Below are positions 25,602 to 34,805 of a stretch of DNA of 64,000 nt, piece by piece. A program made the translations under genes and the position numbers. Numbering within the stretch: the stretch's first letter is position 1; each line of letters begins with the position of its first letter. The notes beneath the pieces were generated by a model. The model did no database searches. It worked only from the letters and a program-made list of their open reading frames with translations, and was not told the origin of the DNA. This stretch comes from Methylobacter tundripaludum SV96 (GTDB lineage Bacteria; Pseudomonadota; Gammaproteobacteria; Methylococcales; Methylomonadaceae), in the NCBI RefSeq assembly GCF_000190755.2, contig NZ_JH109152.1, positions 1,590,167-1,654,166 of the forward strand. Direction: 5' to 3'.

Positions 25602-25720
25602 TTCACCACGAAGACACGAAGAGCACGAAGTTTATGTTTTTTTCTTCGTGCTCTTCGTGTCTCGGCAATTGCTCCTTCATTGCTCTACCTCCTGCATCCA
25701 TGCAAGTCGTTCGTGGTGAA
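25602..25720. repeat. Long hairpin split by a 48-nt inserted element
   Basis: The left arm is 25602-25630, with loop 25631-25643. The right arm is in two parts: 25644-25662 and 25711-25720. Between them lies a 48-nt insert (25663-25710) starting CGGCAATTGCTCC and including CTACCTCCTGCATCC. Removing the insert restores a perfect 29-bp stem. Homologous inserts occur in murF, at the murE end and in the DUF1631 gene. The hairpin family recurs at 40708-40772. It also serves as a candidate terminator for the FAD oxidase gene. Confidence 0.9.
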
Positions 25721-25743
25721 TAACAGACCTGAATACGCACAGT

Positions 25744-26223
25744 TTATCCATATAACTCGCTGCTGCCGTCCATGTCGCCGGTCTGGCTGTATAGCAACGG
25801 CCGCCCCTGATTAAGCGTTGCCGCAGCGACCACTTTGCAAACGGCGATTTTATGGTCGCCCGCATCGGTGTAATGACTCACCTGGCAGTCGAAATAAGCC
25901 AAACTTTCGGATAAAACCGGCGCACCGGTTTCGGCTTGTTGCCATTGAAATCCTGCCATTTTATCTGGAGCGGACCGGCCAAAATGCTCCGCCAGCGCAT
26001 ACTGCTCCCGCCCCAGCACATTGACCGTACAAACGCCGCTTTCCTTCATCAATTGATAGGAGTAATGCTCGGGATTAATGCTGATCGCCAGCAACAGAGG
26101 ATCGAAAGACACCTGCATCACCCAGGCCGCTGTAAAGGCGTTTTGCCGCTCGCCAACGCCGACACCGATCACATAAACACCGTGATTGATCTGTTTAACC
26201 AATGTCTCCGCATTTTCAATCAT
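25744..26223 (-). CDS. Flavin reductase-like (FMN-binding split-barrel) protein
   Basis: A 159-residue FMN-binding split-barrel domain: the N-terminal NHGVYVIGVGVGERQNAFTAAWVMQVSFDPLLLAISIN is the usual flavin-reductase opening, followed by GVCTVNVL and the HKIAVCKVVAA strand. I start it at ATG 26223, one base after the nadC stop; the open frame extends further into nadC. These enzymes reduce flavin with NAD(P)H for a partner oxygenase or act on their own bound FMN. No partner is evident. Co-transcription with nadC and DUF1631 is likely from spacing. Confidence 0.85.
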   Translation of the reverse strand: MIENAETLVKQINHGVYVIGVGVGERQNAFTAAWVMQVSFDPLLLAISINPEHYSYQLMKESGVCTVNVLGREQYALAEHFGRSAPDKMAGFQWQQAETGAPVLSESLAYFDCQVSHYTDAGDHKIAVCKVVAAATLNQGRPLLYSQTGDMDGSSELYG

Positions 26224-26224
26224 G

Positions 26225-27055
26225 TTAGTGAACCAGCTTGATGCGCATGGACAAATCGACCGCCCTGACATGCTTGGTTAAGGCGCCGATGGAAATATAA
26301 TCGACGCCTGTTTCGGCAACAACCCTGATATTGTCCAGGCCGATATTGCCGGAAGCCTCAAGTTCTATGGCTCCGGCATTCAATTTTACCGCCGCAACCA
26401 TATCATCGAAGCTGAAATTATCGAGCATGATCCGGTCAGGCTTTGCCGCGACAGCCTCCAAAAATTCCTGCATGGATTCGACCTCCACCTCCACAGGAAC
26501 CGAGGTCAATTCACGCGCCGACCGGATTGCCTGGGCTATGGAACCTGCCGCTATGATGTGGTTTTCCTTGATCAGGACCCCGTCATACAACCCGATCCGA
26601 TGGTTATAACAACCGCCGCAGGCGACCGCATATTTTTGCGCATTTCGGAGACCCGGAATGGTTTTACGGGTATCCAGCACTTTACAGCCCGTGCCGGAAA
26701 CCTCGTCGGCATATTGTCTGGCAACCGTTGCTGTCGCAGACAAGGTTTGCAACAGATTCAGCGCGGTGCGTTCGCCGGTCAGTAATCCTCTCGCCGCTCC
26801 GCTGAGTGTGCATAAAAGCGTATTTTTACCGACCGACTCGCCTTCAGCGACCAGCCAGTTGATCTTAACGCTTCCATCCAGAGATTTGAATACCGCATCA
26901 AACCATGCCTGACCGCAAAGCACCATGTCTTCACGGGTAACGACTTCGGCTTCAGCCGTCATCGCTTCAGGAATGATGGCTGCGGTTATATCGCCGGAAC
27001 CGATGTCTTCTTCGAGGAAGCGTTTTATGTCTACCATTTTCGATTGTTCTGTCAT
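26225..27055 (-). CDS. nadC: Nicotinate-nucleotide pyrophosphorylase (quinolinate phosphoribosyltransferase)
   Basis: A 276-residue enzyme that converts quinolinate and PRPP to nicotinate mononucleotide in NAD synthesis. The N-terminal domain has EEDIGSGDITAAIIPE. The TIM-barrel part carries LLTGERTALNLLQTLSATAT, LDTRKTIPGLRNAQKYAVACGGCYNHRIGLYDGVLIKENHI (written here as the family's main active-site stretch, about residues 133-173), EVEVESMQEF and DNIRVVAETGVDYISIGALTKHV. The ATG overlaps the DUF1631 stop (ATGA). Length and motifs are complete. Confidence 0.96.
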   Translation of the reverse strand: MTEQSKMVDIKRFLEEDIGSGDITAAIIPEAMTAEAEVVTREDMVLCGQAWFDAVFKSLDGSVKINWLVAEGESVGKNTLLCTLSGAARGLLTGERTALNLLQTLSATATVARQYADEVSGTGCKVLDTRKTIPGLRNAQKYAVACGGCYNHRIGLYDGVLIKENHIIAAGSIAQAIRSARELTSVPVEVEVESMQEFLEAVAAKPDRIMLDNFSFDDMVAAVKLNAGAIELEASGNIGLDNIRVVAETGVDYISIGALTKHVRAVDLSMRIKLVH

Positions 27056-29208
27056 AAGCTCATTAATTTTGAAAGTACTCTTTCGGTGATTTTTTCTTCA
27101 CTAGCCTTAACAAGGGCGGCCTGCCCTAAGCGCAGCTTTTCCGCCAACTCGGCCACTTGAATTTCAAATATTTTTGCTCCGCTTTTTCCGACAAACAGCA
27201 TATTTTCGGCATTTTTCCAAAGCAACTTGCCCCATTGCCGTCCCGATTCCGAAGTGAATACGACCCAACTTCCCTCGGCAAGAATGTTGGCCTGCGCCGA
27301 ACTATGGTCCGCTATCGTTTCGGCTTTTATTTGCCCGCCTTCGACAGACGCCGTACCGGCTTTATCAATATCGCCTAGCGTTTTTTTAGCTTCTTTTTTA
27401 TCCATTAAGATAATATGCCATACGGCAAGATCTTTAAAAAAACGCGACTGTGCGGATTTATCGTATGAAATTTTCTTCAAGCCGTGCCTTAATTCCGCAA
27501 TCAGTCCCGGCAACAATTTTAATATCTGCTTTCTTTCATTATCATTTGCCGGAGCAATGACGCTTACAATCAGCTCATCCATGGCCTGCACCGATTTTTC
27601 CCACTGTTCCGGCTGCTCGTCTTTATGCGTATAAGCATCCAGCAAAACATCGGCCCAAACACCCCGTAGAAATTCGACTATCGCTGTCGGCAGCTTTTTG
27701 CCCTTCATGCTGTTTTCAATGGCTGTAGCGACTATTTTCCTGCTTGAGTCCAATGCTTGTTTATTTATCATAAACTGTCTGGCGTTCTGTTCGATATTCT
27801 GACTGCGCTGTTTTTGCTTGTTCAGGTAGCCGGCAAATTCTTCCGCCTCCGCCATCCAGCCGAAAAGTTCAAATCCACTATGCCTGGTCATCTTTTTAAC
27901 CGCGCTTGCGATACGCGCCTGAATTAACCGATCGTCATCCTCATCCGCATTTAAAAACATCCCAGCCGCAAACAAGTTATCCAGTAACAGCCGGACAGAA
28001 TTACCTTCGCTTGTAAAAATGCTGTATTGTCCCACAGAGGCCGCTGCCAGCGGAATTTCCAACCGTAAAATAGCTGTTTTTACAGAATCTTCGAGCAGTT
28101 TATCCTGCTCTATTTCGCTAAAAATTAAAGCCACCAAATCCAACACGTCTTCATCGTGTTTGGCCAAAACCCTGACATCGACGCTAAAACTCAGCTCCTC
28201 CAGTTTTTTGAGCACCCGCCATTTTAACGGCTGCTTTTTTTCACCCGGCTCTGAGTCGTCATTAACCAGCTGAAGGACTTGCAATGCATTTTTTATTTCA
28301 AACTGCTGGTAACATAGGTTTCCGGTAGCTGAAATCAGATCGTAAGCGGAAGGAAAATGAGCCAATCGCCATAACTCCAGTTTTTCCTGTAATAGCCTAA
28401 ACTCCGCACTGGGCTGTTCAGCGTTCGCAGCAACCGGCTCAACCGCTTCCCGGATCTCGCCTACCAAGTATAACGGCGTCGGACTCGGCACGCCGCTACG
28501 CTGTGCTACTTCCTGCATCCGTGCAGTCGCAGCGGTTTCGCACCGTGTCATTAGCTCGCCATAAATAAATCCCAGCTGACTAAAGACATTGGCTTCAAAT
28601 GCCTTATACAGCGCAATCCGTGCATCCGTATTTAACTTCAGAGGCTTAACGACCTCAACCAAGGCGCGAACCAACTTTTCCGGGAATATCGGATTTTGAC
28701 CGTCCGCAATAGCTTGTTTGCCCCGTTGGAGCGTAAGATGCTTATTAAGAGCGGTCAATTCTTCATAATATAAACGCTCACACTGACGGATGATCTGGGT
28801 AATTGCATGATTTTCTTTTACCGCATCATCTCCGATTAGCGAAATTTTAGAAAAATCCAACTGTCCGCCTTCGCCATCATCCGCTTTTTGATGATGGTCG
28901 TCGAAAAGATCGCTAACTTTGGACAAATAGTTTTGCTTAATGTCTCTTCGAATTAAACGAAGATATTCCAGCAGCTTTGTATATTGATCTTTGCCCATTT
29001 TTTCGCGATTTCTGCCTAACTGCAAACCGAATTCAAGATCGATTCGCATACAGCAATCCTCAACCGCTTGCTCAAAATGCTGAAAAAAAATCGGCTTAAT
29101 TTTGCCTAATATCCCGGCTCTACTCACATTACTCAAATCTGAATTTACTTGCTGCCGGTTGCTCATAGCAACAGTTCTACTGTCATTTAAAAATAAATTA
29201 GTCATCAC
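27052..29208 (-). CDS. DUF1631 family protein
   Basis: A 718-residue, mostly helical, charged protein without signal peptide or membrane spans. The opening GKIKPIFFQHFEQAVEDCCMRI, the KALDSSRKIV-like helices and the C-terminal beta-like segment (LAEGSWVVFTSESGRQWGKLLWKN, a PilZ-like WV.F....GR.W motif) fit the DUF1631 family found beside nadC in many gammaproteobacteria. Function is not known; a link to c-di-GMP through the C-terminal segment is only a guess. Residues near 230-245 (ARMQEVAQRSGVP) are encoded by a dispersed repeat (28484-28530) and are probably extra. Confidence 0.8.
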   Translation of the reverse strand: MMTNLFLNDSRTVAMSNRQQVNSDLSNVSRAGILGKIKPIFFQHFEQAVEDCCMRIDLEFGLQLGRNREKMGKDQYTKLLEYLRLIRRDIKQNYLSKVSDLFDDHHQKADDGEGGQLDFSKISLIGDDAVKENHAITQIIRQCERLYYEELTALNKHLTLQRGKQAIADGQNPIFPEKLVRALVEVVKPLKLNTDARIALYKAFEANVFSQLGFIYGELMTRCETAATARMQEVAQRSGVPSPTPLYLVGEIREAVEPVAANAEQPSAEFRLLQEKLELWRLAHFPSAYDLISATGNLCYQQFEIKNALQVLQLVNDDSEPGEKKQPLKWRVLKKLEELSFSVDVRVLAKHDEDVLDLVALIFSEIEQDKLLEDSVKTAILRLEIPLAAASVGQYSIFTSEGNSVRLLLDNLFAAGMFLNADEDDDRLIQARIASAVKKMTRHSGFELFGWMAEAEEFAGYLNKQKQRSQNIEQNARQFMINKQALDSSRKIVATAIENSMKGKKLPTAIVEFLRGVWADVLLDAYTHKDEQPEQWEKSVQAMDELIVSVIAPANDNERKQILKLLPGLIAELRHGLKKISYDKSAQSRFFKDLAVWHIILMDKKEAKKTLGDIDKAGTASVEGGQIKAETIADHSSAQANILAEGSWVVFTSESGRQWGKLLWKNAENMLFVGKSGAKIFEIQVAELAEKLRLGQAALVKASEEKITERVLSKLMSL
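28484..28530. repeat. Copy of the 48-nt element inside the DUF1631 gene
   Basis: The stretch from CTCGGCACGCCGCTACG to TCCTGCATCCGTGCAGTCG aligns with 25661-25710 and murF 2492-2541, with conserved CTCGGCA, TGCT and TTCCTGCATCC. The reading frame of the gene is kept. Confidence 0.7.
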
Positions 29209-29297
29209 CTAGTCCCCCAATAGTGTTTTGACTAATAATATGCGTATTGATCCTGAATACTGTGCTTTATTTCCGTTTTTCACTTCTTAACTAGCCC

Positions 29298-29840
29298 ATG
29301 AATATAAACCAGCACTGGTTAACCGACATTACCCGGACTCCTTCACCCAACTTTGATGAAAGGTCTGACCCTGCGGATATTTCATTACTGGTGATTCACT
29401 GCATCAGCCTACCGCCCGGCGAATTCGACAATCATTATATAGACCGGCTGTTTTGCAATCAGCTTGATCCTGACGATCACCCTTATTTTAAAGACGTTTA
29501 TCAACTCACCGTATCGGCTCATCTACTGATTAAGCGCGATGGCGTATGCGTTCAGTACGTACCGTTTGACAAACGCGCGTGGCATGCGGGGAAATCTATA
29601 TATGAAGGCCGGGAACGGTGTAATGATTTTTCTATCGGTATAGAACTTGAAGGCACCGAACTTGTCGATTATACCGACCGGCAATATGTGCAACTTGCTA
29701 CGGTCATTCGCACTTTGCTTGAAACTTACCCCAAGCTATCGACACAACGCATTACAGGGCATAGTGATATTGCGCCTGGACGAAAAACCGATCCTGGCGC
29801 ATCTTTTGACTGGCAAAGACTTTTAGGACTATTGAAGTAA
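29298..29840 (+). CDS. ampD: 1,6-anhydro-N-acetylmuramyl-L-alanine amidase AmpD
   Basis: A 180-residue cytoplasmic zinc amidase (amidase_2 fold) of peptidoglycan recycling. It cleaves the stem peptide from anhydro-muropeptides and so lowers the AmpR inducer pool. Zinc ligands are visible as His in LLVIHCISLPPG, and His plus Asp in GHSDIAPGRKTDPG. SAHLLIKRDGVCVQYVPFDKRAWHAG and FSIGIELEG are typical. No signal peptide is present, which distinguishes it from AmiD. It is divergent from the DUF1631 gene, with about 90 bp for both promoters. Confidence 0.95.
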   Translation: MNINQHWLTDITRTPSPNFDERSDPADISLLVIHCISLPPGEFDNHYIDRLFCNQLDPDDHPYFKDVYQLTVSAHLLIKRDGVCVQYVPFDKRAWHAGKSIYEGRERCNDFSIGIELEGTELVDYTDRQYVQLATVIRTLLETYPKLSTQRITGHSDIAPGRKTDPGASFDWQRLLGLLK

Positions 29841-29849
29841 CCGAAAAAT

Positions 29850-29999
29850 GGAACGCGGATGACGCAGATATTTATGATGACCGCGGATAACCTCAAATTA
29901 ACGATCAGCTGATTTTTCAGAATAATTCAAAAAAATCTTACTCAATCATAATCATCTGCGTCGCCTAAAGGCGCCTACTTTTGGCATCCGCGTTCTATT
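29850..29999. repeat. Dispersed repeats between ampD and lspA
   Basis: GAACGCGGATGACGCAGAT starts near 29851. The gap ends with a 40-nt stretch, 29960-29999, whose reverse complement is 38 of 40 identical to 52050-52089 near dsbB (both contain GATGCCAAAAGTAGGCGCCT). The two outer parts are themselves roughly inverted, so the gap looks like an old short mobile repeat. ATCATCTGCGTC links it to the repeat at 22859-22948. It may also terminate the convergent ampD and lspA transcripts. Confidence 0.75.
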
Positions 30000-30474
30000 A
30001 TAAATCCGGCTCTTTCGGATGCACTAAGCCGAACGACTCCGCCAGCATTAACACCACGCCCAAGGTAATGGCGGAGTCTGCGATATTAAAAGCGGGCCAA
30101 TGCCAGGACTCGTAATAAACATCAAGAAAATCGATCACATAGCCGTAAGCCAAGCGATCAATCAAATTGCCGACCGCGCCGCCTAAAACCAGCGCCAAAG
30201 CCACCGCCAGCAAGGTCTCGTGTTTTTTCAAGCGGGTCAGCCAAACCGCTATGACCACGCTGATCATCAAGGCCAATCCGGCAAAAAACCAGCGCTGCCA
30301 GCCACCGGCTTCACTGAGGAAACTGAAAGCCGCGCCGGTATTGTGTACATAGGTCAGCTTAAAAAACGGCATGATCGGAATGGATTCATACAGCTTCATG
30401 GAACCCGCAATGGCAAGCTTGCTCCCTTGATCCAGAACTAATGCCAGCAACGACAACCACAACCATTTCAACAT
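29998..30474 (-). CDS. lspA: Lipoprotein signal peptidase (signal peptidase II)
   Basis: An aspartyl protease of the inner membrane that removes prolipoprotein signal peptides; several such substrates lie in the window. Four membrane spans are visible. Catalytic aspartates sit in GGAVGNLIDRLAYGYVIDFLDVY and FNIADSAITLGV; DQGSK near the N-terminus is conserved. I start at ATG 30474 (LKWLWLSLL), 8 bases after the ileS stop; ATG 30489 would overlap ileS by 8 bases and is also possible. The order ileS-lspA is standard. Confidence 0.95.
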   Translation of the reverse strand: MLKWLWLSLLALVLDQGSKLAIAGSMKLYESIPIMPFFKLTYVHNTGAAFSFLSEAGGWQRWFFAGLALMISVVIAVWLTRLKKHETLLAVALALVLGGAVGNLIDRLAYGYVIDFLDVYYESWHWPAFNIADSAITLGVVLMLAESFGLVHPKEPDL

Positions 30475-30481
30475 AATGAAA

Positions 30482-33307
30482 TCACGCATAGTGCCGGTGT
30501 TCGCCATCACCCGCTACGTTTTCCACGCAACGGCCGCACAGTTCCGGGTGTTCCGCTTGCTTGCCCACGTCAGGCCGCTGGTGCCAGCAACGCACACATT
30601 TGTCATGTTCGGAAACGACAACTTTTAATTTAATACCTTCAATTTCAGTCTGAATAGCCTCTTCAGGCGCATTGTGTTCAGCGATGACCGAAGCATTGGA
30701 GGTAATAAAGATAAAATGCAGCTCATTCGACAACTGCTTTAAGACATCAAAAAACTCGGCATTACAGTACAGTTCAAGTTCCGCATTCAGCGAGGAACCG
30801 ATGTCGCCTTTGGCTCTGCTTTTTTCCAGTTCCTTGCCGACAGCGGCTCGAACGGCCATGACTTTTTGCCAGAACTCGCGGTTAAAAGCGGAATCGTCAT
30901 CCAGTTCAACCAGACCCTGATACCAGGTTTCCAAAAACACTGATTCGCTACGCTCGCCCGGCAGGTATTGCCAGATTTCATCGGCGGTATAACTGATGAT
31001 CGGCGCCAACCAGCGGGTCAGCGCTTCAAGCACATGGTACATCGCGGTTTGCGCCGAACGCCGCGCCAAGCCGTCGGCTTTTGCTGTGTATTGACGATCC
31101 TTGATGATGTCCAGGTAAAAACCGCCCAGATCGATCACGCAAAAATGATGCACTTTCTGAAAGATATGCTGAAATTGATAAGTGTCGTAAGCCATTTTGA
31201 CTTCTTCCTGCAACGTATACGCCCTATCCACAACCCAGCGATCCAACGCCAGTAAATCCTTATCTTCGACCGCATGTTGCGCCGGGTCGAAATCATCGAG
31301 ATTGGACAGCAAAAAGCGCGCGGTATTCCTCAAGCGTCGATAGCCATCCGAGGTGCGATTAAGAATTTCATCCGATACAGTCATCTCGCCGCGATAATCG
31401 GTTGCGGCAACCCATAAACGCAATACATCCGCGCCCAAATTTTTCATCACCGATTGCGGAGCGACTACATTGCCCTTTGATTTGGACATTTTCTTGCCGT
31501 CGGCATCGACGGTAAAGCCGTGCGTCAACACAGCCTTGTACGGTGCAACCTCATTCATCGCGACCGAAGCCAGCAACGATGACTGGAACCAGCCGCGATG
31601 CTGATCGGAGCCTTCCAGATACAAATCGGCCGGAAAGCTCAGCTGTTCGCGCTTTTCCAACACGCAGGCGTGGGTTACGCCGGAGTCGAACCAGACATCC
31701 AACGTATCGGTCATTTTGTCGTACTGCTCGGCTTCAGCTCCCAACAGTTCAGCCGCTTCCAGTTCAAACCAGGCTTCTATGCCTTGTTGTTCGATGCGCT
31801 GAGCCACCTGCTCAATCAATTCAGCGGTGCGCGGGTGTAATTCCCCGGTTTCTTTGTGGACAAAAAACGTAATCGGTACGCCCCAGGTGCGCTGACGGGA
31901 GATACACCAGTCAGGACGGCCTTCCATCATGCTTTCAATGCGCGCTTGACCCCATTCAGGAATCCAGGCGACGCGCTTGACTTCATCAAGCGCCTGTTCG
32001 CGCAGTTTGTTTTTATCCATCGAGATGAACCACTGCGGCGTGGCCCGGAAGATAATCGGGGTTTTATGCCGCCAGCAATGCGGGTAGCTATGCAGTATCG
32101 CTACGTGATGCACCAATTTACCTTGTTGTTCGAGCACTTCCAGGACATGGGCATTGGCGTTGAACACATGTTCACCGGCAAAGATTTCCGTGTTCGGCAG
32201 GAAAACGCCGTCGTTGCCGACCGGGTTATCAACCGGCAAGCCGTATTTCAAACCGACCACATAATCGTCCTGTCCATGTCCCGGCGCCGTATGCACCGCA
32301 CCGGTACCGGCCTCGGTGGTGACATGATCGCCCAGAATGACAGGCACTTGCCGATCATAAAAAGGATGTTGCAATAACTGATGCTCCAGCTCTGCGCCTT
32401 TGCAGTAAGCGACTACATGGTAGTTTTCGATGTCGTAACGCAGCATCGCATCTTTAAGCAGGGCTTCTGCAACGACCAGACGCTCTTTGTTGCCGTCTTT
32501 TTCGCATTGCACCACGGCGTATTCAAGGTCGGGATTTAACGCAACGCCCTGGTTTGCCGGCAAGGTCCACGGCGTGGTCGTCCAGATGACCACCGATAAC
32601 GGCCCGGATCCTTCATGCTCAGGCACATGATGGCACCGGCTCAAAAATCCGTCTTCATCAACGACCTGAAAACGTACATCGACCGCAGGTGAATGTTTGT
32701 CTTCGTACTCGACTTCCGCTTCAGCCAACGCAGAACCGCAATCGGTACACCAGTGTACGGGTTTGGCGCCTTTTGCTATGTGGCCGTTCTGGCTGATTTT
32801 GCCTAGCGAGCGCACGATGTCGGCTTCAAAAGCAAAGTCCATGGTTAAATACGGATGCTCCCAATCGCCTAAAATACCCAGCCGGATAAAGGCCTCTTTT
32901 TGTATGTTGACCTGCTTTCCCGCATATTCGCGGCAGGCTTTTCGGAAAACGGCGGGGGATACTTTAACGCCCGCTTTACCGATTTTCTTCTCTACCTGTA
33001 ATTCAATCGGCAAACCGTGACAATCCCAGCCCGGCACATAAGGCGCATCGAAACCGCTTAACGATTTAGATTTAACGATGATGTCTTTTAACACCTTGTT
33101 GACCGCATGGCCGATATGAATTTCGCCATTGGCGTAGGGAGGGCCGTCATGCAGAATGAATTTGGGCCTTCCGGCAAATTCCTGCCTGATTTTGTTATAC
33201 AAGTCGGCTTCGTTCCATTTTTTTAGACGTTCCGGCTCACGTTGAGCCAGGTTGCCTTTCATCGGAAACGCAGTGTTGGGTAAATTCAGTGTTTTTTTAT
33301 AATCCAT
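30482..33307 (-). CDS. ileS: Isoleucyl-tRNA synthetase
   Basis: A class I synthetase of 941 residues, close to the E. coli length. HIGH motif in [16 protein letters not shown] in [10 protein letters not shown], the editing (CP1) domain with [20 protein letters not shown], and a C-terminal zinc site ([12 protein letters not shown] ... CGRCVENV). The start is placed at ATG 33307 ([17 protein letters not shown], aligning with E. coli); ATG 33313 is possible, and the 33331 start would overlap ribF. Order ribF-ileS-lspA is the standard operon. Confidence 0.97.
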   Translation of the reverse strand: MDYKKTLNLPNTAFPMKGNLAQREPERLKKWNEADLYNKIRQEFAGRPKFILHDGPPYANGEIHIGHAVNKVLKDIIVKSKSLSGFDAPYVPGWDCHGLPIELQVEKKIGKAGVKVSPAVFRKACREYAGKQVNIQKEAFIRLGILGDWEHPYLTMDFAFEADIVRSLGKISQNGHIAKGAKPVHWCTDCGSALAEAEVEYEDKHSPAVDVRFQVVDEDGFLSRCHHVPEHEGSGPLSVVIWTTTPWTLPANQGVALNPDLEYAVVQCEKDGNKERLVVAEALLKDAMLRYDIENYHVVAYCKGAELEHQLLQHPFYDRQVPVILGDHVTTEAGTGAVHTAPGHGQDDYVVGLKYGLPVDNPVGNDGVFLPNTEIFAGEHVFNANAHVLEVLEQQGKLVHHVAILHSYPHCWRHKTPIIFRATPQWFISMDKNKLREQALDEVKRVAWIPEWGQARIESMMEGRPDWCISRQRTWGVPITFFVHKETGELHPRTAELIEQVAQRIEQQGIEAWFELEAAELLGAEAEQYDKMTDTLDVWFDSGVTHACVLEKREQLSFPADLYLEGSDQHRGWFQSSLLASVAMNEVAPYKAVLTHGFTVDADGKKMSKSKGNVVAPQSVMKNLGADVLRLWVAATDYRGEMTVSDEILNRTSDGYRRLRNTARFLLSNLDDFDPAQHAVEDKDLLALDRWVVDRAYTLQEEVKMAYDTYQFQHIFQKVHHFCVIDLGGFYLDIIKDRQYTAKADGLARRSAQTAMYHVLEALTRWLAPIISYTADEIWQYLPGERSESVFLETWYQGLVELDDDSAFNREFWQKVMAVRAAVGKELEKSRAKGDIGSSLNAELELYCNAEFFDVLKQLSNELHFIFITSNASVIAEHNAPEEAIQTEIEGIKLKVVVSEHDKCVRCWHQRPDVGKQAEHPELCGRCVENVAGDGEHRHYA

Positions 33308-33318
33308 CGTCATAACAA

Positions 33319-34302
33319 TTAAACTCGGCAAAAATCTTTATCACCAGGGAGGGGGGATATACTGCAAGCGTGCAGGGAGCTAAGCGCGGCTTTGGCCTCA
33401 GCCACATCTTTCACAATCTGGACTTTAAGCTCATCCAATGACTGAAAACGCATTTCATCCCTGATCTTTTGTTTGAAATGCACTTCCACATAACGTCCGT
33501 AAATTTCTCTATCAAAATCGAACAAATGCGCTTCCAATATTACCTTTGAACCGCCATCAACCGTGGGCCGGGTGCCTACATTCGCAACACCGTCAAACTC
33601 GCATCCATCAATACCGGTCATGGTCACGGCAAACACGCCGTTAACGGGGGTGTTTTTTCTAAACATTTGTATATTGGCGGTGGGATAGCCGATGGTTCGT
33701 CCGCGTTTGTCGCCATGCGCCACACGTCCGCAAACAGAATAACAGCAACCGAGCAATTTCTCAGCCAAAGCCAAATTACCCTCGCCCAACGCGTCCCTGA
33801 TCAGGGTACTGCTGACTCGAAGCCCGGTTACTTGATAAGAGCCGGTATCTTCGACATCAAAACCGAATAGCTTGCCCTTATCCTTGAGCATGGCAAAATT
33901 TCCGCGCCTGGCCTTGCCAAAGTGAAAATCATCCCCGACAACCAGATGCTTTATATTCAATTTTTTTACTAAAACATCTTCAATAAACTGTTCGGCATCA
34001 CAGTCGGCAAAATATTGATTAAATCGCAATATCAACAAATCATCAACGGGCAATTTAGAAAACTGGATTACTTTTTCCCGCAAGCGCATCAACCGTGACG
34101 GCGCATTTTCCCCCAGAAAATACTCCAGCGGCTGCGGTTCAAAGGTCATAACAATGACAGGCAAATCCAATGCCGCGCCTCGCTCAGCCAGCTTTTTTAT
34201 CACGGCTCTATGCCCCAAATGCAGACCGTCAAAATTTCCAATCGTCAATACACAACCGTTTTTTAACGGTTCTAAATGAGATAATCCTCTAATTAGACGC
34301 AT
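33319..34302 (-). CDS. ribF: Bifunctional riboflavin kinase / FMN adenylyltransferase
   Basis: A 327-residue enzyme making FMN and FAD. The N-terminal adenylyltransferase has [31 protein letters not shown] is conserved, and the C-terminal flavokinase has [13 protein letters not shown] and [14 protein letters not shown]. The last 20 or so residues (after [10 protein letters not shown]) are Cys- and Pro-containing and atypical; the DNA there holds CTGCAAGCGTGCAGGGAG, faintly like the dispersed 48-nt element, but I do not claim a copy. It is the first gene of the ribF-ileS-lspA unit. Confidence 0.96.
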   Translation of the reverse strand: MRLIRGLSHLEPLKNGCVLTIGNFDGLHLGHRAVIKKLAERGAALDLPVIVMTFEPQPLEYFLGENAPSRLMRLREKVIQFSKLPVDDLLILRFNQYFADCDAEQFIEDVLVKKLNIKHLVVGDDFHFGKARRGNFAMLKDKGKLFGFDVEDTGSYQVTGLRVSSTLIRDALGEGNLALAEKLLGCCYSVCGRVAHGDKRGRTIGYPTANIQMFRKNTPVNGVFAVTMTGIDGCEFDGVANVGTRPTVDGGSKVILEAHLFDFDREIYGRYVEVHFKQKIRDEMRFQSLDELKVQIVKDVAEAKAALSSLHACSISPLPGDKDFCRV

Positions 34303-34386
34303 GAATGTGGTGAATTAAAAAAAGCTTTATTCTACCATGTGTCGGTATTGCTTGGATTCAAATCATAATAACTGAATCATGCACTC

Positions 34387-34420
34387 AAAAAAAAAGCCCG
34401 GTGGAATCCCACCGGGCTTT
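34387..34420 (-). terminator. Rho-independent terminator of the Lpp-like gene
   Basis: On the minus strand AAAGCCCGGTGG/CCACCGGGCTTT forms a 12-bp stem with a 4-nt loop (34393-34420), followed by a run of nine T (34395-34387). It lies about 23 bp after the stop codon. It is the cleanest intrinsic terminator in the window, consistent with a highly expressed short message. Confidence 0.93.
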
Positions 34421-34442
34421 ATATTTTCAAATCAGCAATGAT

Positions 34443-34721
34443 TTATTTCATCATTGATTTTTTGAACATGCTGTCCAGTTTGCTGTTTGTGTCTTGAGCA
34501 TACTGAGCTGCACGGTTAGCAGCAGCTTCAGCAGAAGCAGCTTGTGAAGAAGCTGAATCAGCAGCGCTTTTTGCACTAGCAGCGTCAGCAGATGCTTGTG
34601 CAACTGAAGTTTTCAAACCATCAACTTGTGATTGTAAGTTTTCAATGTCTGAAGTGCTTGCGCAACCAACAACCAAGCTAGCAACCAGAGCAACCATTGA
34701 TAATTTCATTACTTTTTTCAT
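34443..34721 (-). CDS. Lpp/OprI-like small alanine-rich outer-membrane lipoprotein
   Basis: A 92-residue lipoprotein with signal peptide and lipobox VVG-Cys (Cys about residue 20). The rest is one long Ala/Ser-rich coiled coil with heptads (ENLQSQVDGLKTSV, SAAEAAANRAAQYAQ) ending DSMFKKSMMK. A C-terminal Lys after such a coil is where Braun-type lipoproteins are tied to peptidoglycan. Next to it lies an L,D-transpeptidase, the enzyme type that makes this bond. A strong Shine-Dalgarno (AAGGA) and a strong terminator suggest high expression as a single-gene message. Confidence 0.88.
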   Translation of the reverse strand: MKKVMKLSMVALVASLVVGCASTSDIENLQSQVDGLKTSVAQASADAASAKSAADSASSQAASAEAAANRAAQYAQDTNSKLDSMFKKSMMK

Positions 34722-34805
34722 ATTATTTTTCCTTCTTAAAGTTATTACAACAAAAAAACGCTTACTAGCTTTAATTTTGCACTGTTTTTAAATTATTTTC
34801 CAGTT

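Noticed and set aside
33355-33380. Possible element remnant at the ribF 3' end (CTGCAAGCGTGCAGGGAG)
   Set aside because: The match is too short to call, though the atypical RibF tail deserves a look once a repeat profile exists.
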